64,000 nucleotides of DNA from contig JAUICZ010000001.1 of the NCBI GenBank assembly GCA_030429205.1, positions 1,230,806 to 1,294,805 of the forward strand, written 5' to 3'. This DNA is from Bacteroidia bacterium (GTDB taxonomy: Bacteria; Bacteroidota; Bacteroidia; Chitinophagales; Chitinophagaceae). Of this stretch, positions 27,367 through 36,210 are shown piece by piece. A program made the position numbers and the translations under genes. The notes under the pieces are model-generated. The model did not search any database, had not been told where the DNA came from, and saw only the letters and a program-made list of their open reading frames with translations. The stretch's first letter is position 1; each line of letters starts with the position of its first letter.

Positions 27367-27528
27367 CGAATGGTCTCATAAAAAAGAGAGAAAATTTGTT
27401 GTTTTGTGAAGGGTTGATAGCCAACCGGTTATCATGCTTATTACGATTGCTAGCCCTTATGTGCCCTTTTTAGTAATTGTACCCATTTGCTAAAATGCGC
27501 TCTTTTTTCTAAAAGATTGCTTTAAATA

Positions 27529-27578
27529 TGCTGAAAATCTGAATGTTTCTTCGGGAATAAGAGGTTCAGCATTTTTTT
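27529..27578 (+). terminator. strong plus-strand terminator with UUCG loop
   Basis: Outer stem TGCTGAA (27529-27535) with TTCAGCA (27565-27571) encloses an inner stem TTTC-TTCG-GGAA (27546-27557), followed by TTTTTTT. It lies 244 bases after the response regulator stop. It ends either a long 3' UTR or a separate small transcript starting near the LytTR array. Confidence 0.75.
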
Positions 27579-27580
27579 AT

Positions 27581-28243
27581 TTATATACTATTCACAAAAA
27601 AGCAGAAAACCTCTCTGGGGCCATGAACTCCTACTACTAATGTCTTTTCAATATCAGCTGTTCTGCTCGGTCCGCTATTAACGTTAATCATAGATGGCAA
27701 CTTTTCTCCATAACGTGCTTTAATTTTTGATATAGCATCGCTAATGTCATTGGTAACCTGATCTGAATAAGCAACGATTATATGTACAGGGTGAAAAACG
27801 GTAGATGTTCTACCCATGTTTTGGTTGCTACTGATGATGGCTGACCCCGTACGGGCCACTAATACCTCGCAGTTTGTGATGCATGCTTCAGCACTCTCCA
27901 CTTTGTTATGTGCACTAAGCGCCATATCTGGTCGCACAGTGTTAATTTTATTCATTAACTCTTCATCGGCACAGACAATATTCTTCCAGCCTCTATTCTC
28001 GCATAAGTGATAAAGGTTGTTCAGTAGTTCTACTTCATCATTACAATAAACAAACTTACCACCCAGTGAGATAAAGTTGTCTGCAAATGTTTCTTCAAGA
28101 GAATGTTCGTTTTTAGGGTATATGTTTTTATCGTTTGGGTTCTCCGCATCAGGGAAAGGCATATCCAGAGCTCCTTTATTTAGCTCTTTCCTGATTTTTG
28201 CCAGGATATTTTCTTTAGACTTAGATGTTTTGAATGTCCGCAT
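27581..28243 (-). CDS. LUD domain protein (LutC/YkgG family)
   Basis: Member of the LUD family, related to LutC of the lactate-utilisation complex. The 220-aa product shows VLVARTGSAIISS and the C-terminal GPSRTADIEKTLVVGVHGP signature, with no Fe-S cluster motif. LutA and LutB are absent, so a lactate role cannot be asserted here. In Bacteroidota this gene commonly follows rsfS and ftsH, as it does here, which suggests a housekeeping role. An intrinsic terminator separates it from ftsH, so transcription depends on read-through or a local promoter. Confidence 0.82.
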   Translation of the reverse strand: MRTFKTSKSKENILAKIRKELNKGALDMPFPDAENPNDKNIYPKNEHSLEETFADNFISLGGKFVYCNDEVELLNNLYHLCENRGWKNIVCADEELMNKINTVRPDMALSAHNKVESAEACITNCEVLVARTGSAIISSNQNMGRTSTVFHPVHIIVAYSDQVTNDISDAISKIKARYGEKLPSMINVNSGPSRTADIEKTLVVGVHGPREVFCFFVNSI

Positions 28244-28262
28244 AACAAGAATTCAAAAATAA

Positions 28263-28293
28263 AAAAAGCGATGAACTATGTTCATCGCTTTTT
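28263..28293 (-). terminator. ftsH terminator
   Basis: A perfect 14-base stem (28263-28276 with 28280-28293), core GCGATGAAC, loop of three. On the minus strand it is followed by TTTTTTTATTTTT. It sits between ftsH and the LUD gene. Confidence 0.82.
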
Positions 28294-28308
28294 GGGTAGA
28301 TATAATTT

Positions 28309-30318
28309 CTATTCGTTAGGTAATTGCGTACTTGTACTAACAATATTACCACTTACCGGCGGAATACCTTCATTAGGAGTCATGTCTTCATATGGTCTTG
28401 GTCCTATAAGGCGTTCAAGATCATCTTTAAACAGTACTTCTTTTTTCAACAACTCTTCTGCAAGTGTTTTTAAAGCTTCCATGTGTTGTGTCAGCAATTC
28501 TCTTGCACGGTCGTATTGATTTTGTATCAACTCGCGTACCTCCTCATCTATAATTTTAGAGGTCTCTTCTGAATATGGTTTTTGAGATGGGTACTCTTGC
28601 TGTGTATCGTGGAATGAAAGGTTACCTAGCTTATCATTCATACCATATACACTGATCATAGAGTAAGCCATTTTGGTAGCGCGCTCAAGGTCGTTTTGTG
28701 CACCTGTTGATATTCTACCAAATGTAAGTTCTTCTGCAGCTCTACCACCAAATAAAGCTACCATTTGGTCGTTCATCTGCTCGGTAGTATATAAATACTG
28801 CTCCTTTGGCAGGTATTGCGCATATCCCAGTGCTGCAACACCACGTGGTACAATAGATACCTTGATCAATGGGTGTGCATACTCTAAGAACCATCCACAA
28901 ATAGCATGGCCTGCTTCGTGATATGCAATGATCTTTTTCTCTTCAGGAGAAATGATCTTATTCTTTTTCTCTAAACCACCTATTACTCTGTCAATCGCAT
29001 CATTAAAGTCATCCATGTCAACCTCTGTCTTGCCCTTACGAGCGGCGATCAAGGCAGCCTCGTTACATATATTGGCTATATCGGCACCTGCAAAACCTGG
29101 TGTTTGGTTGGCTAGTTTCTTAATATCTAAATTCTTAGAAACTTTGATCGGCTTCAAGTGAACGTCAAATATTTTTTCACGTCCCTTAACATCAGGTACA
29201 TCAATAGAAATTTGCCTATCAAAGCGACCTGGTCTAAGTAGTGCCTGGTCTAATACATCCGGCCTGTTCGTTGCAGCAAGTACAATAATACCGGTGTCTC
29301 CACTAAAGCCATCCATTTCTACCAATAGCTGGTTCAATGTATTCTCGCGCTCATCATTGCTCATTACTACATTCTTACCACGAGCACGTCCGATCGCATC
29401 GATCTCATCTATAAATACGATACAAGGAGCTTTTTCTCTTGCCTGTTTAAACAAGTCTCTTACACGGCTGGCACCTACACCCACAAACAGTTCAACAAAG
29501 TCAGAACCGGATATTGAGAAGAATGGCACTTGAGCTTCTCCCGCAACAGCTTTAGCTAAAAGTGTTTTACCTGTACCCGGAGGGCCTATCAATAATGCAC
29601 CTTTAGGTATTTTACCACCAAGTGCAGTATATTTTTTAGGATTCTTCAGAAAATCTACAATTTCCATCACCTCTACTTTTGCTTCATCAAGGCCGGCTAC
29701 ATCGTTAAATGTGATGTTTACTCGTGTCCCTTTCTCAAATAGCTGTGCTTTAGATTTTCCGATATTGAATATACCGCCTGCACCTCCACCGGCACCGGCA
29801 CCACCGCCCATCTTTCTCATTACAAGGAACCACATAGCAATTAAGAAAAGAACAGGTAGTATGAAAGATCCAATCTCTCTGAAGAAGTTTGTACCATCTT
29901 CATACAAGATCTTTACTTCTGCTACGCTCGGGTTCTCCTCATATGCTTTGTTTAGCTTTTTGTAGAACTCTTCTTCTGTACCTATTTTAAATTTTGCTAC
30001 AGGTACTTCTTCACTTTTAAGAAAAGGAGAGTTGTCTTTTTTTGCATCGCTTTTGTCAGCAGCTACATAAACTTCTACAACACTAGAACTTTTTATGATG
30101 ACTAGCTTAGCTACTTTCCCTTTTGTAAAATATTTTTCTTTGAACTCAAGGAAGCTGATCTCTTCTCCACTACCACCAATATTGTTACTAAATACCTGTG
30201 CTCCTATTAATAGTAGTAGTATGATACCATATACCCAGTATATACTAAACTTGGGTCCTTTTTTTTGTGGTTTCTTGTCTTTACCTGAATTATTCGGGTT
30301 AAATTTATTTTCTTCCAT
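28309..30318 (-). CDS. ftsH: ATP-dependent zinc metalloprotease FtsH
   Basis: Membrane-anchored AAA+ protease that degrades misfolded membrane proteins and regulatory targets. The 669-aa product has two N-terminal membrane helices (about 22-42 and 137-157) around a periplasmic domain and a Gly-rich stretch (GGGAGAGGGAGG). Next come Walker A GPPGTGKT (about 240), Walker B IVFIDEIDAIG, the second region of homology (ATNRPDVLDQALLRPGRFDR) and the zinc site HEAGH (about 465). All catalytic residues are present. It lies 39 bases downstream of rsfS in the conserved order birA/rsfS/ftsH/LUD seen in many Bacteroidota. Confidence 0.97.
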   Translation of the reverse strand: MEENKFNPNNSGKDKKPQKKGPKFSIYWVYGIILLLLIGAQVFSNNIGGSGEEISFLEFKEKYFTKGKVAKLVIIKSSSVVEVYVAADKSDAKKDNSPFLKSEEVPVAKFKIGTEEEFYKKLNKAYEENPSVAEVKILYEDGTNFFREIGSFILPVLFLIAMWFLVMRKMGGGAGAGGGAGGIFNIGKSKAQLFEKGTRVNITFNDVAGLDEAKVEVMEIVDFLKNPKKYTALGGKIPKGALLIGPPGTGKTLLAKAVAGEAQVPFFSISGSDFVELFVGVGASRVRDLFKQAREKAPCIVFIDEIDAIGRARGKNVVMSNDERENTLNQLLVEMDGFSGDTGIIVLAATNRPDVLDQALLRPGRFDRQISIDVPDVKGREKIFDVHLKPIKVSKNLDIKKLANQTPGFAGADIANICNEAALIAARKGKTEVDMDDFNDAIDRVIGGLEKKNKIISPEEKKIIAYHEAGHAICGWFLEYAHPLIKVSIVPRGVAALGYAQYLPKEQYLYTTEQMNDQMVALFGGRAAEELTFGRISTGAQNDLERATKMAYSMISVYGMNDKLGNLSFHDTQQEYPSQKPYSEETSKIIDEEVRELIQNQYDRARELLTQHMEALKTLAEELLKKEVLFKDDLERLIGPRPYEDMTPNEGIPPVSGNIVSTSTQLPNE

Positions 30319-30357
30319 TGCAACTTCTAAAGTACGTTATATTCCTGATTATGACGG

Positions 30358-30756
30358 TTAATCATTGTGAGTAACTCGTCCTGCATCACCCCATAAGTTT
30401 TCAAGGTTATAGTAGGCCCTCTGTTCATGTTGGAAGATGTGAACGACAATGTTCACATAATCCACTAATATCCAGTGGTCGCTTTTTTCTACATGGTAGG
30501 GTTTTTCATTACACTCCTCTTTCACCATCTTTTCTACATTGTCTGCAATGGCTTTGATTTGTGTATTGGATTGAGCCTCGCAAAGAATGAAAAAATCGGC
30601 AACAGCCTCATCGATTTTTTTCAGGTCGAGCGAAACTACTTCTTCCGCTTTTTTTTCCTGTACTGCTTTTAGGATGGTTTTAAACAGCTTGCTTCTTCTG
30701 GTCAGCCCTTCAATTGACTTTTTTCTTCCTTGTAAGACGGTAATAATTTTCTCCAA
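30358..30756 (-). CDS. rsfS: ribosomal silencing factor RsfS
   Basis: Binds ribosomal protein uL14 and blocks subunit joining under starvation. The 132-aa product has the family core LDLKKIDEAVADFFILCEA, SNTQIKAIADNVEKM, the HVEKSDHWILVDYVNIVVHIF block and the end YYNLENLWGDA. No ATG precedes this core in frame. The furthest supported start is TTG at 30756, which leaves an N-terminus about 20 residues longer than usual, so an internal non-ATG start cannot be excluded. It is divergent from birA, with only 56 bases between the two, and heads the rsfS-ftsH unit. Confidence 0.87.
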   Translation of the reverse strand: MEKIITVLQGRKKSIEGLTRRSKLFKTILKAVQEKKAEEVVSLDLKKIDEAVADFFILCEAQSNTQIKAIADNVEKMVKEECNEKPYHVEKSDHWILVDYVNIVVHIFQHEQRAYYNLENLWGDAGRVTHND

Positions 30757-30812
30757 ATTAAGGTCTATCTTATAATGTTTGGCAATATCTTTACTTCAAA
30801 ATTAATCAAACT

Positions 30813-31571
30813 TTGGCATTAAACTTACAAGCCTTGTTGAACGCTCCTATTATCGAATTGGATAGTATTGATAGTACCAATAACTATGCCATGCAGTTGA
30901 TAGATGCCGATACGGCACAGGAGGGTATGACAATAGTTACTGAAGAGCAAACCAGCGGTAAGGGGCAAAGAGGAAAAAAGTGGCAGGATGAACCCGGGCA
31001 GAGTGTTTTAATGAGCCTTATTGTTCACCCACAGTACGATCTGGACAGACAATTTTGCTTTAACATGTGTATATCCTTAGCAATAGCTGATGTTTTACAA
31101 GAGATATATGAGAATTGGGATATACGTATCAAATGGCCTAATGACATTATTATTAATGACAAAAAGGCAGGAGGGATATTGATAGAAAACGTTATACGTG
31201 GTAATGAGTGGGTATATAGTGTTGTTGGCTTTGGCATGAATGTTATGCAAGACAGTTTTGGTGGAGAGTTACCGTTTGCAACATCTTTATATATCGAGAG
31301 CGGAAAACAGTATAATATATCTAACCTTATATCCTCAATAAGAACCAGGGTATTTACTTATTTGGCAAATAACCTGCCTCAACAGAAATTAGAGCGACTC
31401 TATAATGAGGTCTTATATCGTAAAGATCAGCCACAAAGATTCTTGATTGGGCAAAATGAATTTATCGCAACAGTAGCCGGTGTTACTCCAAATGGTTTGT
31501 TACACTTGCAAATGCCTGATGGTAATGTCGTGAATTATAATCATGGTGCTGTTGAGTGGCTGTGGGGCTAA
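30813..31571 (+). CDS. birA: biotin--[acetyl-CoA-carboxylase] ligase
   Basis: Attaches biotin to the biotin carboxyl carrier protein through biotinyl-AMP. The 252-aa product is the catalytic form without a DNA-binding repressor domain. It shows DSIDSTNNYA, the biotin-binding GKGQRGKKWQD loop, IKWPNDIIIND, KAGGILIE and VVGFGMNV. The small C-terminal SH3-like domain ends near NHGAVEWLWG. Start is TTG at 30813; no ATG is available upstream of the DSTNN motif. It is divergent from rsfS, also apparently TTG-initiated. Confidence 0.9.
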   Translation: MALNLQALLNAPIIELDSIDSTNNYAMQLIDADTAQEGMTIVTEEQTSGKGQRGKKWQDEPGQSVLMSLIVHPQYDLDRQFCFNMCISLAIADVLQEIYENWDIRIKWPNDIIINDKKAGGILIENVIRGNEWVYSVVGFGMNVMQDSFGGELPFATSLYIESGKQYNISNLISSIRTRVFTYLANNLPQQKLERLYNEVLYRKDQPQRFLIGQNEFIATVAGVTPNGLLHLQMPDGNVVNYNHGAVEWLWG

Positions 31572-31597
31572 TCTCTTTTTCGTAGTTTCGGCACAGA

Positions 31598-33493
31598 ATG
31601 AATTTCAAGCTAAAAGAACGAAATACTACCTGGGTACACATCTCCATTTTGGTGATAGCTGTTCTCGTGGTATATGGAAAGGTTTTTGGCGCAGGGTTCA
31701 TGTCTTGGGATGACATAGACTATATTTTCAACACACCGGATATAAGAAACTTTAATGGTACATCTTTTAAAAACTGGTGGACGGAATACTACATAGGTAA
31801 CTATCAACCTTTACCTGTGCTTACATATGCACTCGACTTTTTGATGGGTGGAGAAGAGCCTTTTATTTATCACCTCACAAACATACTATGGCATATTGCT
31901 ACAACATTAATGCTGTACTTCACCATGAGGCGCTTACATAGTGATGTGTACATCGCTTTGTTTGTAACTCTGTTATTTGCTTTGCATCCGGTGCAAACAG
32001 AAAGTGTATCGTGGGTAGCCGCGCGCAACAAGGTCATGAATGGCTTTTTCTTTTTAGCAGCTATATACATTTATTTAGGTTATCTAAAAGATCAGAGCAG
32101 TAAGAAGCTGGCCCTAGTTTGCTTACTTGGGTTGGCTGCATATTTATGTAAGTTGACTGCGGTGACTTTGCCATTCGCATTGGTTGGGGTAGATATTTGG
32201 ATGAACAGGCCTTTGAAGAGTAAAACGGTATGGATTGAAAAGTTACCACTGATCGCACTCGCTATTCCTATCGGGTTGATCACTTTACAAGCACAAGAGC
32301 AAGTAGATTTTTTGAACCTTCATCCTGAATTTAACTTCTTGCATACTATTGTTTTTGCGGGCTATGCTTATGTGCAATACCTCGTCAATTTGTTTGTGCC
32401 CTATAAGCTATCGGTGCTATACCCTTACCCGACAGAGATCGGTATAGTACATGTACTCTATACAATAATTGCAGTTGCTATTGTTGTTTGGGGGGGTGTT
32501 GCGTATAGAAAAAAGCAGTTTGTACTTGCCGGAGGAATACTTTTTTACACAGTAAATATTGCCATCGTATTACAGTTTGTACAGTTTGGAGAGGTGCTGA
32601 TGGCAGACCGGTATTTGTATCTAGCTTGTATTGGGGTATGGTATCCTGTAGTATATTATCTGCATCAGTTGTTTACACAAAAGCAGGGTAACAGACAATT
32701 AAGTATTGCTGTTTTAACAGTGATCTGTTTGTTGTATAGCATTAGCACATTCTCAAGAAATAATATTTGGTTGAACGAACTAAACTTCTGGCAATCGGTA
32801 GTCGATAAGTTCCCTAATTCATCTGTCGCACAAAGTAGTTTAGGAGGGGTATATATACGCGATGGTAAAATGGAGGAGGCAGAACCTTATATAGATGAAG
32901 CAGTGAAGATAGATAAGAGTAATTATAAGGCATGGCATAATAAAGCCGTACTGCTTTTAAGAAAAGGAGATACAAAAGGCGCATTAGAGGCATTGGATAA
33001 AGCATTGGCTGTACAAGAGTATCATAAGGCACTGTTTACAAGAGCATTAGTATATCAGCAAATAGGTAAGTGTGATCTGGCAATGATAGATGTAGAAAAG
33101 GTATTGGACAAAGAACCTGATAATGCAAGAGCACATTATATAAAGGCAGATTGTACAGAGCAAAGAGATGCACTGAATTTAGCTTTAGAGTCGTACAACC
33201 TAGCGATACAATATGATTACCAAGAGCCATTATTTTATTTAAGACGGGGATTGGTTCTGGCAAAAACAGGAGACCCTACAGCTGCGCTAAAAGATCTTGA
33301 CCAAGCTTTAGTTTTGAAACCACAATATGCAGAGGCTTTGTATTGGCGTGCGATGGTCAAATACCGTAACAAGCAAAATCCATGTGCTGATTTACAGGCA
33401 GCGTATCAAAATGCAGTGCAACAAAAGCAAATGCAGCTGGCTAATGTGAGCCAAAAAGCGTTAAGCGAAATTTGTACCCCAAAGAGTAATTAA
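31598..33493 (+). CDS. multi-pass GT-C-like membrane protein with C-terminal TPRs
   Basis: Predicted membrane glycosyltransferase with protein-interaction repeats, 631 aa. About 390 residues form some 10-11 hydrophobic helices. The first loop carries FMSWDDIDYI with an acidic pair (about residues 35-36), as in GT-C enzymes that use lipid-linked sugars. From about residue 400 TPR units follow (AQSSLGGVYIRDGKMEEAEPYIDEA, split over helices, then KAWHNKAVLLLRKGDTKGALEALDKAL and more). The architecture resembles eukaryotic TMTC O-mannosyltransferases and bacterial relatives. Activity and acceptor are inferred only. Its 3' end overlaps the convergent pabA-like gene by 4 bases. Confidence 0.78.
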   Translation: MNFKLKERNTTWVHISILVIAVLVVYGKVFGAGFMSWDDIDYIFNTPDIRNFNGTSFKNWWTEYYIGNYQPLPVLTYALDFLMGGEEPFIYHLTNILWHIATTLMLYFTMRRLHSDVYIALFVTLLFALHPVQTESVSWVAARNKVMNGFFFLAAIYIYLGYLKDQSSKKLALVCLLGLAAYLCKLTAVTLPFALVGVDIWMNRPLKSKTVWIEKLPLIALAIPIGLITLQAQEQVDFLNLHPEFNFLHTIVFAGYAYVQYLVNLFVPYKLSVLYPYPTEIGIVHVLYTIIAVAIVVWGGVAYRKKQFVLAGGILFYTVNIAIVLQFVQFGEVLMADRYLYLACIGVWYPVVYYLHQLFTQKQGNRQLSIAVLTVICLLYSISTFSRNNIWLNELNFWQSVVDKFPNSSVAQSSLGGVYIRDGKMEEAEPYIDEAVKIDKSNYKAWHNKAVLLLRKGDTKGALEALDKALAVQEYHKALFTRALVYQQIGKCDLAMIDVEKVLDKEPDNARAHYIKADCTEQRDALNLALESYNLAIQYDYQEPLFYLRRGLVLAKTGDPTAALKDLDQALVLKPQYAEALYWRAMVKYRNKQNPCADLQAAYQNAVQQKQMQLANVSQKALSEICTPKSN

Positions 33494-34056
33494 TATAATT
33501 CAGCCCAGTTTTTAAGTAACTGTAAGCCAACACTCGTTCCCACACTTTCAGGGTGGAACTGTAAGCCAATACAAGGATACTCATCATGTGCAATAGCCAT
33601 GATCTGGCTGTCATCAGTTGAGTGAGCTATTGCATGCAAGCCTGTTTCGTTAAGGTTCTCTATTGCCAGCGAGTGGTAGCGCATTGCATTGAAAGTAGAG
33701 CTGATACCCTTGAATAAAGGATGTCCGGAGTGTGTCATAGGGCTGGTTTTGCCATGCATCGGGTAGGGGATGTGTATTAGCTCTGCACCAAAAAACATAC
33801 CCATAGCCTGATGACCTAAGCATACACCCAGCAGAGGTATGTGTTGATGGAAGTGTTTCACCACATCCATGGTAATGCCTGCTTGCAGCGGCGTTTCCGG
33901 TCCGGGAGAGATAATGATACGTTCAGGGTTTAAAGCTTTCAGTTCGTCGATACTGATCTCATCGTTACGATACACAATACATTCGTTACCTGTTTGCAGC
34001 AAGTAGTCTTTTAGTATGTATGTAAATGAGTCGTAATTATCAATGAGTATCCACAC
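33490..34056 (-). CDS. pabA: anthranilate/4-amino-4-deoxychorismate synthase glutamine amidotransferase subunit
   Basis: Class I glutamine amidotransferase supplying ammonia to a chorismate-using synthase. The 188-aa product shows DNYDSFTYIL at the N-terminus, ISPGPETP, the nucleophile Cys in LGVCLGHQA (about residue 79) and the His-Glu pair in LQFHPESVGT. TrpG and PabA are not distinguishable by these motifs. No trpE, pabB or other trp gene is nearby, so I lean to PabA (folate), possibly amphibolic. The start overlaps the end of cvpA by 17 bases, implying coupling within the ybeY-to-pabA run on this strand. Confidence 0.82.
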   Translation of the reverse strand: MWILIDNYDSFTYILKDYLLQTGNECIVYRNDEISIDELKALNPERIIISPGPETPLQAGITMDVVKHFHQHIPLLGVCLGHQAMGMFFGAELIHIPYPMHGKTSPMTHSGHPLFKGISSTFNAMRYHSLAIENLNETGLHAIAHSTDDSQIMAIAHDEYPCIGLQFHPESVGTSVGLQLLKNWAELY

Positions 34057-34594
34057 TTGTAGGTATATATTGATTTACGTTTGAGAAAAATGTTTGAAGG
34101 TCGGCAAATACTTCTTTAGCCATTGGCCATAAGTACCCCACTTTCTCAGCAACAAAAGGTGCTACAGGTTCTATGTATTCGTAGGTTTTAGATTTTGCTA
34201 TCATCTCAGGTTTTAGCAATTGCATTTCTCTTCCTACCCATAGCAAAGAGCTGATGATGACCAAAGAAAGAAAACCATACAACAACCCACCAATTGATCT
34301 GTTTACCCAGCCCAGCATTACAGCATCCATGCCAGATTCAATAGCTTTGGCTGTTATACGTACCAGCCATATAACTCCAACAAACAAGGCTACATAACTA
34401 ACTAGCTGTGCCCAGCCTGATGTAACATAGCCTTGCTCGAAAAGATAAGTAGCTAAACGTTCTGATAACTTCAGGGAACAAATGATGCCCAATATTATGG
34501 CTACTACAGATAAGGCTGCAACAATAATTCCCTTTCTGTAACCACGTACAAAAAAGATAATAATGATTGTTATGGCAGCGATATCCAGAACCAT
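34040..34594 (-). CDS. cvpA: CvpA family membrane protein
   Basis: Inner-membrane protein of the CvpA/colicin V production family, linked in other bacteria to envelope integrity. The chosen start gives 184 aa with four hydrophobic helices, beginning VLDIAAITIIIIFFVRGYRKG. The family marker G-x-x-x-G in YRKGIIVAALSVVA and the conserved NRSIGGLLYGF are visible. Start at ATG 34594, ten bases after the yqeY stop; the longer in-frame version would overlap yqeY with a charged, non-membrane segment. Overlaps the pabA-like gene at its 3' end. Confidence 0.82.
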   Translation of the reverse strand: MVLDIAAITIIIIFFVRGYRKGIIVAALSVVAIILGIICSLKLSERLATYLFEQGYVTSGWAQLVSYVALFVGVIWLVRITAKAIESGMDAVMLGWVNRSIGGLLYGFLSLVIISSLLWVGREMQLLKPEMIAKSKTYEYIEPVAPFVAEKVGYLWPMAKEVFADLQTFFSNVNQYIPTSVDTH

Positions 34595-34604
34595 AAACGC
34601 ATAC

Positions 34605-35051
34605 CTATGAAAGTAGTTGTTTAACCGTAGCAGATATAGTCTTACCATCTGCCTTGCCCGCAACTTGTTTAGTAGCAGCGCCCATAACTTTACCCATGTC
34701 AGCAGGAGAGCTGGCGCCTACTTGTGCAATGATATCTTTCAAAATAGCTTCAAGCTCTTCCTGGCTAAGTGGTTGCGGTAAGAACTTCTCAATAACAGCC
34801 AGTTCTTCCTGCTCTTTAGTAGCAAGATCTTCACGGCCTTGTTGTTGGTATATTTCTAAAGAGTCTTTACGTTGCTTGGCCAACTTTTGCAGCATTTTTA
34901 TTTCATCTGCTTCAGTTAGTTCTTTATTATTTCCGGATGTTTTTTCTAATAGGATAGCAGATTTGATAGCTCTGAGTGTGCGCAATGCAGCTTCGTCTTT
35001 CGACTTCATTGCTTGCTTTAACTCATCCATCACTTTTGTTTCTAACGACAT
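34605..35051 (-). CDS. yqeY: GatB/YqeY domain protein
   Basis: Small soluble protein related to the C-terminal tail domain of the GatB amidotransferase subunit; role in tRNA-dependent amidation is suspected but unproven. The 148-aa product has the typical KVMDELKQAMKSKD start, LRTLRAIKSAI, the EELAVIEKFLPQPLSQEE block and SPADMGKVMGA near the end. Length is that of stand-alone YqeY proteins. Lies between gldC and cvpA on the same strand. Confidence 0.9.
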   Translation of the reverse strand: MSLETKVMDELKQAMKSKDEAALRTLRAIKSAILLEKTSGNNKELTEADEIKMLQKLAKQRKDSLEIYQQQGREDLATKEQEELAVIEKFLPQPLSQEELEAILKDIIAQVGASSPADMGKVMGAATKQVAGKADGKTISATVKQLLS

Positions 35052-35092
35052 AACTGTACGTTTTTGATATTCTCTAATATATTAAATAAACC

Positions 35093-35446
35093 CTACTGAT
35101 TAGCTTGTTCTTTTTCCAATGCTTCGGAAGCTTTCTTCAAAAAGTCTTTTGCAAACTCTTTTAGTTCTTTAGCTAAAGCTTCGTTTTTAGTAGCACGAGT
35201 ATATGTATCGGCAAGACCAAATAGTGTTTGGTAGTAGAAGTCGTTCATTTCATCTACCATCATTTTCTTTGTCCAAAGGTCAATACGCAGAGCAGATTTT
35301 TCCTGTCCGTCCCACAAGCCCAACAATATGCCTTTTGCTTCCTGAAAGCCATCTACACCACCGTCAGGGGCATTCCATTCAATACGCTCAGGCATTTTAT
35401 CCTCATCTAGCTCTATTTGGATATTGATATTTGATTTTACACTCAT
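35093..35446 (-). CDS. gldC: gliding motility protein GldC
   Basis: Small soluble protein (117 aa) named for its effect on gliding in Flavobacterium johnsoniae, where loss of gldC gives a partial defect. Recognisable from IQIELDEDKMPERIEWNAPDGG, LGLWDGQEKSALRIDLWTKKM and the DDxFYYQTL-like MNDFYYQTLFGLADTY. The length is close to F. johnsoniae GldC. No gldB lies next to it here, unlike in Flavobacterium. Preceded by a perfect -7 element (35469-35476). Confidence 0.88.
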   Translation of the reverse strand: MSVKSNINIQIELDEDKMPERIEWNAPDGGVDGFQEAKGILLGLWDGQEKSALRIDLWTKKMMVDEMNDFYYQTLFGLADTYTRATKNEALAKELKEFAKDFLKKASEALEKEQANQ

Positions 35447-35468
35447 AATAATTGTTTCGAATAATGCG

Positions 35469-35476
35469 CAAAACTA
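35469..35476 (-). promoter_or_regulatory. gldC -7 element
   Basis: TAGTTTTG on the minus strand, perfect TAnnTTTG, 22 bases before the gldC ATG. Confidence 0.5.
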
Positions 35477-35487
35477 AGTAAACCTGT

Positions 35488-36210
35488 TTAAACCGCAACA
35501 GACCACTTATTCAGTTGTGTTACACAGGCATTTATGTCTTTAGGTAAGGGTGCTTCTGCAGTGATTGTGGTTCCGTCCATTCCTGCTATCACCAGATTTC
35601 TGGCATGCAAAGCCAGTCTGCTGAGCAATGGACGTTCATCTTTTTTCAAAGAATGGTTATACTTCTTTTTGATGTTAGACAGATAAAATGGTTTGCCGTC
35701 TCCATACAACTCATCGCATACTATCGGGTGCCCAATCGACTGCATATGCACACGTATCTGGTGAGTGCGCCCGGTATGTATCCTGAAATTCAGGAGGGTA
35801 TATAAAGGCCATTGCTCTGCTATAGCGTAATCCGTAAGAGATTCTTTACCCTTTTTATGAATTACCATAGCACCATTATTGGACGGGTGGTAAGTAATTG
35901 GGCTGTCAATACTGCCTTCTTGTTGTAAAACCCTGCCATTTACTAACCCTGTATAGTACTTCTCTGCTTTGTGGTTTTGGAACTGGTCTGACAAATGCTT
36001 GTGCGCCTCTTCTGTTTTCGCAAAACAAATAACACCACTGGTGTCACGGTCTAAACGGTGCACTACATACACACGCTGTCCCAACTGCTTTTCCAGCAAT
36101 TTGTTCAGGCTTGGTAATTCGTTGTTAAATCTATCTGGTATCACTAATAAACCGGCTGGTTTATTTACGATCAGCAGATCATCATTCTCGTAGATAATAT
36201 CAATCTTCAT
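35488..36210 (-). CDS. RluA-family RNA pseudouridine synthase
   Basis: Isomerises specific uridines in rRNA or tRNA. The 240-aa product lacks an S4 domain and has the catalytic HRLDRDTSGV (Asp about residue 55), KPAGLLVIPD and FRIHTGRTHQIRVHMQSIGHPI. The exact target (RluA, RluC/D-like or TruC) cannot be assigned by eye. Start at ATG 36210, 11 bases inside the end of ybeY; the in-frame TTG further upstream adds six residues without motif support. Confidence 0.87.
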   Translation of the reverse strand: MKIDIIYENDDLLIVNKPAGLLVIPDRFNNELPSLNKLLEKQLGQRVYVVHRLDRDTSGVICFAKTEEAHKHLSDQFQNHKAEKYYTGLVNGRVLQQEGSIDSPITYHPSNNGAMVIHKKGKESLTDYAIAEQWPLYTLLNFRIHTGRTHQIRVHMQSIGHPIVCDELYGDGKPFYLSNIKKKYNHSLKKDERPLLSRLALHARNLVIAGMDGTTITAEAPLPKDINACVTQLNKWSVAV

